DNA of 64,000 nt from Mesorhizobium shangrilense (GCF_028826155.1 NZ_JAQGPN010000001.1:928501-992500); one strand, 5' to 3'; positions 49,418 to 58,360 are shown, numbered from the stretch's first letter. The notes: generated by a model from the sequence alone, not told the origin. Program-made: numbers and translations.

Positions 49418-51379
49418 TCAGAATGCGCCCTTGATGCCGACGAAGGCCGTGCGGCCCTGCGTGTTGTAGCCGAAGACCTCTTCATATTGCTCGTCGAAAA
49501 GGTTCTCAACGCGGGCGAAGCCTTCCAGCTGGTCGCTGAATTTCAGGCTGCCGCCGATATTCACGACGGTGTAGGCGTCGAGCCAGACACGCGATGGCAG
49601 GGTCGGCACGAAGGCGACGTCTTCCGTCTTGCCGTTGAAGACGGCTTCGCCGAAGACGCGGGCCCGGTCATCGTAGAACGTGTATGCGGCGCCGATCGAC
49701 CCGGAATGCCGAGGCCGGCGGATCTCGTCGAGGCGCGGTCCGCCCGCTCTCGTCTGCTCCGTCGCATCGGTGTAGGTGTAGGACGCCGTGGCGGTGAAAC
49801 CGTTGAACAAGTCGACCGTCGCCGAAACCTCGACGCCCTGGCGCTTGCTCTTGCCTTCGCGGTTGACGGGCGACGAAAGAAAGTCGGGCGGCCCGCCGAA
49901 GACGACGGCGATCTCGTCCGTCAGGTCCTGGTTGAAGTAGGTGACGTCGGCGATCAGCCGGCCGTCGAAGAAGCGATGCTCGACGCCGATGTCCCATCCG
50001 AAGCTCTTTTCCGGAGTGAGGCTTGCATTGCCCTCGAAGGACGACGGAACAAAGCCGTACTGCTCGAAGAAGGTCGGGTTGGTGACACCGGTGCCAACAG
50101 ATGCATGGAGCCGCGTCTCGCTGCCGGGGATCCGCCACGCGCCGCTCAGGCTGTAGGTCGTGGCGTCGCCGAAGCGATCGTTGAAGTCGCGGCGAATGCC
50201 GGCGTTGAGATAGAGCTGGTCGAGGAACTCGCCGCGGTATTCGCCGACGATCGAGTTGGTCTCGCGCTCGAAGGTCTCGTCGAGATGGGACGGCGCAAAG
50301 GTCTCGCGCTCCCATTCGTAGCCGCCGGTGAACTGGTGGCGGGCCTCCAGCAAGGTGGGCGTGTCGAACTGATAGGTCGCCTGGTATGCGCCGGTGTAGC
50401 GGCTGCCATCGCTGAACGAGAGCATGCCGTCGCTGAAATTGTCGCGGGTGCCGTCGCTACCGGTGAGGCGCAGCTTTTGCGTGAACGCTCCGTCAAGCGC
50501 CTTGTGCGTCAAGCCCAGGGAGCCGAAGAGCTCCTGTGTCCGCGTCCAGTCGTTGCCGTCGACGACGAGGCCATAGAACGGGCCAGGCGCGTAGTCGGGC
50601 GCGCCGCCACTGTTGAAGTCCTGGGGATCGATGTCGCTTTCCCGGTCGACGTAGCGCAGTGTTCCGTCGACGACGAGATCGGGCGTGATGTCCGCCGTGA
50701 ACTTGCCGTTCAGGGTGACGTTGCGATCGCCGTCCTTCTCGCTGCCGAAGTCGGAGATGTTGAACCCGTCGGTGCGCCGGAAGGTCCCGGAAAGCGCCAT
50801 GTCGAAGTTCTCTGCGCCGCCGCTCAGCGACACGCCGCCGAGGAACGTTCCGTCGGTGCCCACTTCCGAGCGGCCGCCGATCTTGAAGCCGTTTCGTTCG
50901 CCGCGCCTGGTGATGATGTTGACCACGCCGGCGGTCGCATTCGATCCCCAGAACGCACTCTGCGGGCCCCGCAACACCTCGATCCGGTCCACGTCGTCGG
51001 CCAGGAGGCTGGCGAAGTCGAACTCGCCGGTCGAGGTTTCACTGACTTCGACACCGTCGATCATCACCAGCAGGTGATTGGCTTCGGCGCCGCGCACGCG
51101 CACCTGCGTCGGCCCGCCGAAGGAGCCCGAGCGCGATACGGAGAAGCCCGGCACCAGCCGCAACGCGTCGGCGACGTAGCGGACCTGGTTCTGCTGCAGC
51201 TGCTCGCCGGTTATGACGGTGAACGCACGCCCCGATTTCTCCTGCTCGATCGGCGTCAGGCCTTCGGTGACCAGAATGCGTTCGAGCTGCGTGACCGGCT
51301 CGTCGTCGACCGCCTGCGCCCCGGCAACACCGGTCAGGGCCAAGGCAATGATGCCCGCCCAGTAAGATTGTTTCTGCAT
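49418..51379 (-). CDS. btuB: TonB-dependent cobalamin receptor
   Basis: 653 residues. Signal peptide residues 1-22 (GVAGAQA), plug domain with GRAFTVITGEQLQQNQVRYVAD and VRVRGAEANHLLVMIDGVEV, then a 22-strand barrel ending in TQGRTAFVGIKGAF with a terminal Phe. The ATG at 51379 is chosen because the upstream 57 codons lie in the riboswitch leader. It is the first gene of the operon, regulated by the cobalamin riboswitch; imports B12 across the outer membrane with TonB energy. Confidence 0.93.
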   Translation of the reverse strand: MQKQSYWAGIIALALTGVAGAQAVDDEPVTQLERILVTEGLTPIEQEKSGRAFTVITGEQLQQNQVRYVADALRLVPGFSVSRSGSFGGPTQVRVRGAEANHLLVMIDGVEVSETSTGEFDFASLLADDVDRIEVLRGPQSAFWGSNATAGVVNIITRRGERNGFKIGGRSEVGTDGTFLGGVSLSGGAENFDMALSGTFRRTDGFNISDFGSEKDGDRNVTLNGKFTADITPDLVVDGTLRYVDRESDIDPQDFNSGGAPDYAPGPFYGLVVDGNDWTRTQELFGSLGLTHKALDGAFTQKLRLTGSDGTRDNFSDGMLSFSDGSRYTGAYQATYQFDTPTLLEARHQFTGGYEWERETFAPSHLDETFERETNSIVGEYRGEFLDQLYLNAGIRRDFNDRFGDATTYSLSGAWRIPGSETRLHASVGTGVTNPTFFEQYGFVPSSFEGNASLTPEKSFGWDIGVEHRFFDGRLIADVTYFNQDLTDEIAVVFGGPPDFLSSPVNREGKSKRQGVEVSATVDLFNGFTATASYTYTDATEQTRAGGPRLDEIRRPRHSGSIGAAYTFYDDRARVFGEAVFNGKTEDVAFVPTLPSRVWLDAYTVVNIGGSLKFSDQLEGFARVENLFDEQYEEVFGYNTQGRTAFVGIKGAF

Positions 51380-51557
51380 GTCTGCCCCCACGGCGAATGG
51401 CGGGGCGCACGCGCCCCGAAGTTTCTCCTGAACCGCAGGGAGATGACGATGGGCAGACTTCGCCCCTCGGTCGGCTCCGGCATGCGGCAACACCTTCGTT
51501 GTGTCACCGCCACGGACGACCGCGCTCGACCACACCCCGTGATCAAGCATGGGTGAC

Positions 51558-51745
51558 CGGAAAAGGCAGGTCTCCTGACTTCCGTGTCCTCGCCTTCCCC
51601 CGCCTTCCCGACTGCTCGAGGGCAGTCAGTGGCGTCGTGGAAGAAGGCTCAACGGCTACAGTTGCGGGGGCAGTCCCGGCTTCGGGCGTCGATCACCCTC
51701 ACCGTGTTCCCTTTTCATCCGCTGTTGCGGAACCATTTCCAACCG
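51558..51745 (-). promoter_or_regulatory. Cobalamin riboswitch
   Basis: Read on the minus strand, the leader shows the class hallmarks in order: GGTTCC near the 5' end, GATGAAAAGGGAACACGGTG, AAGCCGGGACTGCCCCCGC, the B12 box GCCACTG, and the closing GGAAGTCAGGAGACCTGCC. It lies about 180 bases upstream of btuB and turns off expression when adenosylcobalamin is abundant. Confidence 0.95.
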
Positions 51746-51913
51746 CAGGTTTAGTGAGCGAAACACGCTCCTGTCAATCGGGCGGTTCCAGCCGAACGCG
51801 AGGACACCTAGCGGTCGTCTCGAGATCAATGTATGTTCTTGGTGCGTGATGTATTGGCGCTGCGTTGCTCACGCAGGCGGCCATCGGTCCAAAGAGTAGG
51901 CGGGGTGTACCGA

Positions 51914-52081
51914 ATGCAACGGATCGCATTTTTGTTGTTTCTTGGTGCGGTAACTTTCTTGGCCGGGTGCCAGAGCGGAGCACCCTCTCGTCCAGGGTCT
52001 CTGGTCTGCTCGCCACGACTCGAAGACATCGGCGGATGTAGCCCGAATTTCGGCTCGACCTACACGACCGGGCAATATTAG
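51914..52081 (+). CDS. Small lipoprotein, 55 residues
   Basis: Signal peptide with lipobox: MQRIAFLLFLGAVTFLAGC (LAGC, Cys19), then a 36-residue mature part with cysteines at LVCSPRL and GGCSPNF. The frame is open upstream from 51833, but this ATG with GCGGGG eight bases before gives the clean signal. Many rhizobia carry such short entry-type lipoproteins; function unknown. Local GC content is lower than in neighbours. Confidence 0.6.
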   Translation: MQRIAFLLFLGAVTFLAGCQSGAPSRPGSLVCSPRLEDIGGCSPNFGSTYTTGQY

Positions 52082-52237
52082 AGACGGCGTCGATCGCCGC
52101 TCGACCCGCTGGAATCGCGCCCGGGCGAAAGCGAGGCCGGAAACGGCCGCGTCGCAAACACGCTTGGTCGACCGTGAGCGATTGCCGCCAAGGGCGCGCC
52201 CACCCGGGCGCGCTGACGGCCGGGCAGGCGGATTGGC

Positions 52238-53215
52238 TCAGTCCGGGACCACCTTCCAGCTGTCGTCCGGGTTGAAACGGTCGATGTACTTGACGATCTG
52301 CTCGGTCGCCGGCCCCAGATCGGCCTCGTAGACGATGCCGCTCTGGTTGACCGCAAACGTCTTGACGCCTGTCTCGCCGTAGGTGATCGGCCAGGCGAGC
52401 AGGCCGAAGCCTGCGATCATGTTGCCGTTAATGATGTAATCGTAGGCGCCGCCGGCGATCTGGTCGCCCTGGCCGGTCAGGATGCGGAAGCGATAGCCGA
52501 AATAGCCCTCGCCCTTTTTGGCTCCCTCGAGCTCTGCCTGGTCGGCAAACTCGCCAGCCGGGCTTTCGCCGTTGATCTCGTCGGTCGGCCAGTAGAGCCC
52601 GTCAGTCATGCCCTCGCTGCTGACGAGCTTCTGGGCGAATTCGAGCACGCCGTCGCCATCCCTGTCCTCGTCGGCGTAGTCGCGTTGGGCTTCGACATAG
52701 TCCCGCGCCGTTTCGATCGCCTCCAGCTCGTTCTCGCCCACCCGCCGATTGACGATTTCCTCGAGCCCGGCGTAGGTGTCGAAAGCCCATTTCCCGTCCT
52801 GACCCTTCACCAGCGGAAACGGCAGCGGCCAGAGCTTCGCGCCGATGGCCAGCAGCTTGCGGTCGTCGCCACCCTTCACGATCAGCTGCCTTGCCGTGCC
52901 TTCGCGCAGCAGCTTGAAGGTTTCCGCGGCATTTTCATCGGCTTTCAGCTTTTCGGCATCGAGCCCGAAAAGCCGGGCGAGGGCGCCGATATCGTCATCG
53001 GCAAGCGCCGTCTTGTACGCCGCCAGCGCTTCGTCAACGCTGTCGAAGGCCGGCGGCTCCTCGGCCGCGGCCAAGGACGAAATGTCGGGTGCGGCCTCGG
53101 AGACGTCGGCGGCCTCCTGTGCAAACGAGGTCGTGGACGTCAGGCAGGTTGCGGCGCCAAGCAGCGCTGAGATGCAGATCGAGCCGGCGAGCATGGTTCG
53201 AAAGGTCGTGTGCAT
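52238..53215 (-). CDS. DUF2950 family exported protein
   Basis: 325 residues. Signal peptide residues 1-33 (TSFAQEA). DUF2950 features: FDSVDEALAAYKTALADDD, LPFPLVKGQDGKWAFDTYAGLEEI, RDYVEAQRDYADEDRDGDG and FGYRFRILTGQG. No biochemical role is established. It follows DUF3300 by 24 bases on the same strand as last gene of a four-gene envelope operon. The DxDxDG stretch could bind calcium (by analogy only). Confidence 0.85.
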   Translation of the reverse strand: MHTTFRTMLAGSICISALLGAATCLTSTTSFAQEAADVSEAAPDISSLAAAEEPPAFDSVDEALAAYKTALADDDIGALARLFGLDAEKLKADENAAETFKLLREGTARQLIVKGGDDRKLLAIGAKLWPLPFPLVKGQDGKWAFDTYAGLEEIVNRRVGENELEAIETARDYVEAQRDYADEDRDGDGVLEFAQKLVSSEGMTDGLYWPTDEINGESPAGEFADQAELEGAKKGEGYFGYRFRILTGQGDQIAGGAYDYIINGNMIAGFGLLAWPITYGETGVKTFAVNQSGIVYEADLGPATEQIVKYIDRFNPDDSWKVVPD

Positions 53216-53239
53216 TGTTGCGTCTCCTCTTGCTCGATC

Positions 53240-54694
53240 TCAGCGCCGACCGCCGCCACCGCGGCCGCCGCCGCCGCCTCGGCCACCGCCACCTCCAAAA
53301 CCGCCACGTCCACCGCCGCCGCGACTGATGTGGTGTCCGCCGCCGCGGCTGCCGCCGCCCATCGATTGGCGGCCTCGATTGGAATGCACCTGGGAAACCT
53401 TGCCGCGGTTCACGTTACCCAACCCCGACTGCTTCCTCGGTCGATTGTCGACGCGCCCTGCGGCCTTCGGCTTGCCCGCCGGCCGCGTGACCTTGCTGGG
53501 CTTCCCCGAACCTTGCCGCGCGACGTCGCGCTGCCCCGCGCCCTGCCGTGCAACGTCGCGCTGACCTGCTGCCGGCCGCGCTCCCTGCTTGCCGATGTCG
53601 CCGCGCGCCCTGGCGGCAGCGGCAGGCTGCTTCAGCCCCTCCAGCGTGTTCTTGCGGACGTCGGCCGCCTTCGCGCTCCTGCCCGGAAGATTGCCGGCTG
53701 CATTGCGCGCCTTGAGGTCCGTCGCGCGGTTGCGGATCGAGTTGTCGCTGTTGGCCTTCACCCTGTTCTTGACATTCGTTCGGTCGAGCTTGGCGAACTG
53801 GCTCTTGTCGAAGTTGATCTTCGAACGGTCGACGTTCTTCCAGTCGACATCGTTGAAGTCGAGCTTGCCGTTGAAATTGCGGTTGTTGAAGCAGTCGTTG
53901 CAGTCGATATCCAGGTCGCCGCCGTCCCAGCGGCCGCCCCACACGCCCCAGTCGTCCCAGTCGACGGCGGCCGCCCAGATCGCTCCGGTCACTGTCGCCG
54001 CAAAGAAAGTCGCCCCGGGATACCAGTAGGACGGGTAGGGTTCCGGGTAGTACTGGATCGGCTGAGGCGGGTAGTCGTCGACATAGAGCATTTCGGGCTC
54101 ATAGCGGGGCACATAGACGACTTCGGTGCCGGACGACTGGATGATGACATTGTCGTTTTCGGTCGTCACCTTCATCTTGTCGTCCGACTTGATGATGCCC
54201 TTGGCGACCGCTTCCTCGCGCAGCTGTTGGATGGCGATCAGCACGTCCTTCTGCTGGTAGGCGATGGCATCGCCCAGGCTCTGGGTCCAGTCGAGGTCGT
54301 CGCTCATCATCTTGACGACCTCGGGATAGTTGAGGAGCGAGATGATGCTGCCGTCCCAGGTGTCCTTCGGCTTCAGGCTCTTGTCCTTGGCGTAGCTGTC
54401 AAGGTAGCGCGACGCCTCCACGATCTGCAGCGGATAGAGCGCGGCGGCAGAGATCAACGCGACGAGTTCGTCCGGATAAAGCGCGATCCGCGCAACCAGG
54501 ACCTCCAGCTCGTCGGCGGTGAGAGGCGTCGGGCTCGTCGCCGGAGCGCTCGCATCGGCAGCCGTCGGAGCACTCGCATCGGCTGCCGGCGGGGTCGTCT
54601 TCTCCTGCGAGAAGGCCCAGGGTGGGTTCGCTGTGGCCACAAACAGGCCGAACATGCCTGCCGCAGCGGTTTTAAGGAGAGTTCCTGCCCGCAT
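53240..54694 (-). CDS. DUF3300 family exported protein with Gly/Arg-rich tail
   Basis: 484 residues. Signal peptide residues 1-29, then the DUF3300 domain (about 60-260): LVARIALYPDELVALISAAALYPLQIVEA, then VVKMMSDDLDWTQSLGDA and VVYVPRYEPEMLYVDDY. A central Asn/Asp/Lys-rich segment and a tail of about 40 residues rich in Gly/Arg/His (HHISRGGGGRGGFGGG) follow. Role unknown; DUF3300 and DUF2950 genes often sit together. AGGAG precedes the ATG. The tail is low-complexity and could bind polyanions. Confidence 0.85.
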   Translation of the reverse strand: MRAGTLLKTAAAGMFGLFVATANPPWAFSQEKTTPPAADASAPTAADASAPATSPTPLTADELEVLVARIALYPDELVALISAAALYPLQIVEASRYLDSYAKDKSLKPKDTWDGSIISLLNYPEVVKMMSDDLDWTQSLGDAIAYQQKDVLIAIQQLREEAVAKGIIKSDDKMKVTTENDNVIIQSSGTEVVYVPRYEPEMLYVDDYPPQPIQYYPEPYPSYWYPGATFFAATVTGAIWAAAVDWDDWGVWGGRWDGGDLDIDCNDCFNNRNFNGKLDFNDVDWKNVDRSKINFDKSQFAKLDRTNVKNRVKANSDNSIRNRATDLKARNAAGNLPGRSAKAADVRKNTLEGLKQPAAAARARGDIGKQGARPAAGQRDVARQGAGQRDVARQGSGKPSKVTRPAGKPKAAGRVDNRPRKQSGLGNVNRGKVSQVHSNRGRQSMGGGSRGGGHHISRGGGGRGGFGGGGGRGGGGGRGGGGRR

Positions 54695-54727
54695 AACACA
54701 CTCCTCTTTTCGTTCTCCGGCCGGCGA

Positions 54728-55516
54728 TCAGGTCTTCGGGAACAGGAAGGTGATCGTCGTGCGGATTCCCCATTCGGGACCGTCGTCCGGACCGTCGAGA
54801 TAGACCCTGCCGCCGAGTTGCAAGCTCACCGGCTGCTTGCCGAACTTGGTCACTTTCGAAATCGCGAGATTGAGCGGCACGGTCCACTGACCAGCCGTCC
54901 AGTCGTAGGTCGACTCGAAGTTTCCCGAGAGAGTTACGCCGCCGCCCAGGGCATAGGTCAGGAAGGGCTGCATGAACGTCTGGTTGACGTCAGCGCGCTC
55001 GTCGTCGCCAGCCACCGACCAGATGTGGTTGACCAGTGCGCCGAACGTCCACTGCCCTTCCTGAACCAGAGCGACGGCGGTCGGGCCAAGGCCCCATTTT
55101 TCTGTGCCGAGGGCGTCGTCGGTGGCTGTCGGCAGAAGGAAGACCGGACCGACGCCCCATATGAGACCGCCGGGCCCAGGCACCTTGGGCGAGAAGAACA
55201 GGCTTTGCGTGATGTCGCCGATACCGGCCGGGTCACCCGGGAGATAGTCGCGATAGGCGATGGGCAGGATCGTTCGCGAGATCACGTTCCAGTCTTCGGT
55301 CAGCGAGAACGGGATGACCGGCTCCACGTCCAGCGTATAGGCGAAGCCGTCGTCGTCCGGCCCTGCGCCGAAGTCGAAATTGTTCTGGAAGGGAAGGCTG
55401 ATGAGACTGGCGACGGGGTTGGCCAGTTGCTTGGCCAGCTCATCCGCGTCCTGCGCGGTTGCGGCGGAGGCGCAAATCGCCACCGCCAGCGCACCAGGAG
55501 CGGTGCGCATCAACAT
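54728..55516 (-). CDS. Outer-membrane-like protein (neuromedin U-type annotation family)
   Basis: 262 residues; signal peptide (ALAVAICASAATAQD). Mature sequence is beta-rich: ANPVASLISLPFQNNFDFG, DVEPVIPFSLTEDWNVISRTILP, GIGDITQSLFFSPK, ending GIRTTITFLFPKT with a terminal strand as in beta-barrels. Proteins of this kind are usually annotated as transporter or phenol-degradation MetA-like. ATG 55516 follows GGAGGG; the frame reaches 55540. Second gene of the envelope operon, 32 bases from the first and 33 from DUF3300. Confidence 0.72.
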   Translation of the reverse strand: MLMRTAPGALAVAICASAATAQDADELAKQLANPVASLISLPFQNNFDFGAGPDDDGFAYTLDVEPVIPFSLTEDWNVISRTILPIAYRDYLPGDPAGIGDITQSLFFSPKVPGPGGLIWGVGPVFLLPTATDDALGTEKWGLGPTAVALVQEGQWTFGALVNHIWSVAGDDERADVNQTFMQPFLTYALGGGVTLSGNFESTYDWTAGQWTVPLNLAISKVTKFGKQPVSLQLGGRVYLDGPDDGPEWGIRTTITFLFPKT

Positions 55517-55548
55517 GTGCCCTCCGCCTGGCGTCGTCATGGCGTGCC

Positions 55549-56340
55549 TCAGAAGTGCATGGACAGCCCGAGGATCGGGCCGTGCTGCACAACGTCGAAC
55601 AGGAACCCGTCATCGCTGTAGTCGACGCCGAGGGCGCGATAGCCCAGCACCGACGAGATGCGGTCGTTGAAACGATAGCCCACGGCTCCCGCGACATCCC
55701 AATCGAGATCGGCTTGGCCGGCCCCTACAAGGCCCCAGCCGGTCAGAAAGACTTTCGGCGTGATCGAGTAGTTTCCGCGAATGCCGGCCAGCGCGTCCAC
55801 CCAGGTGGCCCCGTCGGAGGGCGAGAAGCCGTTGAGTGGTCCGCCGCTGAAGGAGATCTCCGTGTCGACCGACCACACCCTGACGCCGGCAACGATGTCG
55901 AGGCGCGCGTCGGGCTGGTCGATGATCGCATATCCGCCGCCCACCAGTCCGGCAAAGGTTTCCGAGGTCACCTCGACGCTCGTCGCCAACAGGCCCAGTG
56001 GCGTGCCATCCTGGCCGGAAATCTTCGTATACATGATGTCGCCGAAGACGCTGTAGCGGCCGTAACGCGCGTCCATGATCGCCATGGCGCCGAACTTGAG
56101 GTGGTCGAAGATATCGCTGAAGCTCGCGTCGACTTCGATGGTAGGCGATCCTAATTGCGCCAGATCTCCCGACAGACCAGCCGCCCAGAAGTAGGGTGCG
56201 ACCGTGAACGTCCAGCCTGAATCAGTCTCCACCTGCATGACCTCCGGGGCCACCGGCGTATAGACATCCGCCGCGTTGGCGCTTTCGGCGACCCCAAGCG
56301 CCGCAACGCACACCAGTACACGAAATGCTCTCATTCCCAT
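55549..56340 (-). CDS. Outer membrane beta-barrel protein
   Basis: 263 residues; signal peptide residues 1-24 (ESANA-AD). The mature part has alternating hydrophobic strands (FTVAPYFWAAGLSG; YSVFGDIMYTKIS; FAGLVGGGYAIID; VVQHGPILGLSMHF) with a C-terminal Phe, the usual barrel signature. GGAGGG at good distance supports the ATG at 56340 rather than the in-frame one six bases later. It heads the envelope operon, facing the Asp-rich protein gene on the other strand. Confidence 0.78.
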   Translation of the reverse strand: MGMRAFRVLVCVAALGVAESANAADVYTPVAPEVMQVETDSGWTFTVAPYFWAAGLSGDLAQLGSPTIEVDASFSDIFDHLKFGAMAIMDARYGRYSVFGDIMYTKISGQDGTPLGLLATSVEVTSETFAGLVGGGYAIIDQPDARLDIVAGVRVWSVDTEISFSGGPLNGFSPSDGATWVDALAGIRGNYSITPKVFLTGWGLVGAGQADLDWDVAGAVGYRFNDRISSVLGYRALGVDYSDDGFLFDVVQHGPILGLSMHF

Positions 56341-56784
56341 GTAATCCCTCCAGCATGAGGCGGCGGATCGGCGCATAGCTTGCAGTATAGCCTTTGAGCT
56401 GACGTTGGGGGAGGGCATTCGGAGCATGTTACTGTTACATGCCGATAAAACCCTGGCGTGAGCCCGAACAGCAACACAGTTGATCTTCAGGGCTGCCTCT
56501 GACGTCGTCTCTCCTGTTGGCTGGGTCACGATGGCGGAACGGCCACCGTAAGGAGTCAGCCGGCTGCTGCTGCGGACGTTTCTGCCCGCTTCGGGTAGGC
56601 AAGATTGGGTGAAAGAACCTCCGGAAGGATGAGTTCGCGCGCCGGCGGGCCGGTGCGAATGCGCTCTCTTGGCACCAGATGCGCCTTTGCGCTTCGCCCG
56701 ACTTGGCAACTATTCCCGATCATCGAAAGGTGGAATGCTCCGAGCCAAGCGCACCTCTACGTTGCGCAGGGATGGAGGATTCAA
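56341..56784. other. 444-base divergent intergenic region
   Basis: Between the envelope operon and the first Asp-rich gene. I saw no conserved frame, repeat or clear operator. An open frame continues into it from the Asp-rich gene but lacks conserved or acidic character. Both promoters must lie here. Confidence 0.55.
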
Positions 56785-57414
56785 ATGAACCCCGACGACG
56801 TTGCCGGAAACAACATCGACGATCTCGAATTGGACGTCGACCAGATCTCCCAGATCGATGATGACGTTCAACTTGGGGTGACGGTGATCGGTTCGTCGAA
56901 GCCGATCATCGAACTCGACACAGAAATCGACCAGAACGGTGAGGAGGACCAGGACCTCGACGTCGATGTCGACTCAAGCGATCAACAGGGCGAGGATATC
57001 GGCGTCGAAACCGAACAGCGGCCCGAAGTGGACCAGAGAGTCGAGGTCGATGTCGAGGTCAGCGAAGACGACGGGGTCATCGTCGTCGAGGTCGATGCGG
57101 AGGTCGAGGACGATGTCGAGATCGAAGACGACGTCGACGTGGATGTCGATGAAGACGACGATTTCGAAGTCGACGCCGAAATCAAGCAGGATGACGAAAC
57201 CGACAGCAATGTCGACGTGGACATAGAGGTTCGCGACGACCTGGGCGCCGACGTGGGCGTCGACATCGCGGCGCTGGTTGGTACTGCGGTGGATGCCGCC
57301 ATCGCGGACGAGAAAGATGACGACGGCACCAAGATCGACGTCGACCTCGATGACAAGGCCTGGGCCGATGCCGACATCGGCATCATCGTCGACCTGAGCG
57401 ACTTCGGCATATAG
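56785..57414 (+). CDS. Asp-rich alternating-repeat protein 1, putative type I secretion substrate
   Basis: 209 residues without cysteine and with no signal peptide. Well over a third of residues are Asp/Glu (by eye), in an alternating pattern with Val/Ile such as VEVDVEVSEDD and DDVDVDVDEDDD; DQ/VDQ motifs recur in the N-terminal half. The C-terminus ends DLSDFGI (aspartate plus hydrophobic residues), similar in style to C-terminal signals of PrtD-exported proteins. ATG 56785 follows GGAGG at ideal spacing. A strong terminator follows. It is next to a second Asp-rich gene and a type I ABC exporter. Alternating acid/hydrophobic residues suggest a beta-solenoid, possibly calcium-dependent. Confidence 0.72.
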   Translation: MNPDDVAGNNIDDLELDVDQISQIDDDVQLGVTVIGSSKPIIELDTEIDQNGEEDQDLDVDVDSSDQQGEDIGVETEQRPEVDQRVEVDVEVSEDDGVIVVEVDAEVEDDVEIEDDVDVDVDEDDDFEVDAEIKQDDETDSNVDVDIEVRDDLGADVGVDIAALVGTAVDAAIADEKDDDGTKIDVDLDDKAWADADIGIIVDLSDFGI

Positions 57415-57850
57415 GAGCCCGCCTCGCGGGTCAGGCGGAACGGCGCTGGCTCGCCGTTCCGCCTTTTCGTTTCGTAAAGCTTCTTCTTGCGCGGCGACCC
57501 GGCCTCGTGTCGGGTGCGCTGCGCAGTGTGTGAAACCCGCGCCGCCCCGCGAGCAGTCGCGCTTTGCCGCTTCAGAGAGGGCAGGCCGCCGGTTCCGGCA
57601 GTATTCCAACCCATCGCGGTTCATTCGTTCCGGTAGGCCGTCACCCATGCGGGTGAACCCAGTCGCACCTTGAAGGGCCCGTTGGGCGGAACGCCTATTG
57701 GCAGCTGTTTTCCGCCGACGGAAAAGGGAATGCTCCCTGCCTTCGACCGGTTGAGGGGATACCCCCAGGGGTCGCCTTCGCAGCCATCGATGCGTTGGGC
57801 CAGCGAGTGCTGGCCTGGCGTCTTTTCCACCGACAGGGAGGGAAAATCCC
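57415..57850. other. 436-base intergenic region between the Asp-rich genes
   Basis: Contains the terminator at 57434-57474, then about 370 bases without a convincing gene. Short GC-rich palindromic pieces (for example GGGGATACCCCC) occur near 57757. The second Asp-rich gene thus probably has its own promoter here. Confidence 0.55.
57434..57474 (+). terminator. Intrinsic terminator after Asp-rich gene 1
   Basis: Perfect 12-base stem GGCGGAACGGCG / CGCCGTTCCGCC with a six-base loop, followed by TTTTCGTTTCG, starting 20 bases after the stop codon. Confidence 0.85.
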
Positions 57851-58309
57851 ATGGCTCCTAGCAAACACAAAGACTCGGACGGCGATAGCAGACACACCGA
57901 CATCAAGATCGATATTGATCCCGATATCTATCAGGATCTCGATCAATATCAGGATCAGGACGTCGACGTTGATACCGATCAGGACTCCGACATCTACAAC
58001 GACAACAAGAACAGTGCGGATGTCGACAACAAGACTGATCAGGACGCATACACCGACAATGACGCCAAGGCTCACGCTGATGCTGACGCCGACGGCAAGA
58101 AGAAGGGCGGCGATGCCCACGCGAAGGCCAAGGCTGACGCCGACGGTGACGCCGACAACGACAACGACACCGACCAATACGTCGACCAGAGCAACAAGAA
58201 CGACAACGACGTAGACCAGAAGCAGGACGTCGACGTCGATGTCTATCAGGATCAGTATGCAGACCAGTATGCTGACATCGACATCGATTTCGATTTCGAC
58301 TTCGCCTGA
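57851..58309 (+). CDS. Asp/Asn/Gln-rich repeat protein 2, putative type I secretion substrate
   Basis: 152 residues, no cysteine, about one third aspartate by eye. Segments: DIKIDIDPDIYQDLDQYQDQD, an Ala/Lys patch with AKAKADADGDAD, and a terminal DVDVDVYQDQYADQYADIDIDFDFDFA. Recurrent VDQ/YQDQY units match protein 1 and protein 3. The C-terminus ends Asp-Phe-Ala preceded by DFDF, again acid plus hydrophobic. GGGAGGG precedes ATG 57851. No family recognised. The product is expected to be extremely acidic and disordered or calcium-ordered. Confidence 0.72.
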   Translation: MAPSKHKDSDGDSRHTDIKIDIDPDIYQDLDQYQDQDVDVDTDQDSDIYNDNKNSADVDNKTDQDAYTDNDAKAHADADADGKKKGGDAHAKAKADADGDADNDNDTDQYVDQSNKNDNDVDQKQDVDVDVYQDQYADQYADIDIDFDFDFA

Positions 58310-58326
58310 TCGCACCGTCTGAGGCA

Positions 58327-58353
58327 CCGCGCCCGGGCCTTCTCCGGGCGCGG
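58327..58353 (+). terminator. Hairpin between Asp-rich gene 2 and the exporter gene
   Basis: Ten-base perfect stem CCGCGCCCGG / CCGGGCGCGG with a seven-base loop and no T-tract. It lies 18 bases after the stop and eight bases before the exporter start, so it may reduce read-through (attenuate) or stabilise the substrate mRNA. Confidence 0.55.
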
Positions 58354-58360
58354 CATTCAA

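Noticed and set aside
49487..51556. 689-residue plus-strand frame
   Set aside because: Antisense to btuB, which has signal peptide, plug and barrel features.
53210..55621. 803-residue open frame on the plus strand
   Set aside because: Antisense to the DUF3300 and neighbouring envelope genes, which have clear families, signal peptides and ribosome sites. The frame has no domain.
56785..58309. Asp-rich proteins as classical RTX toxins
   Set aside because: No GGxGxDxUx nonapeptide repeats are present; the repeat style is alternating Asp and Val/Ile with DQ units.
57851..58309. Asp-rich frame as pure low-complexity, non-coding DNA
   Set aside because: A strong ribosome site, a clean stop, a similar gene upstream and an exporter gene downstream support a real gene.
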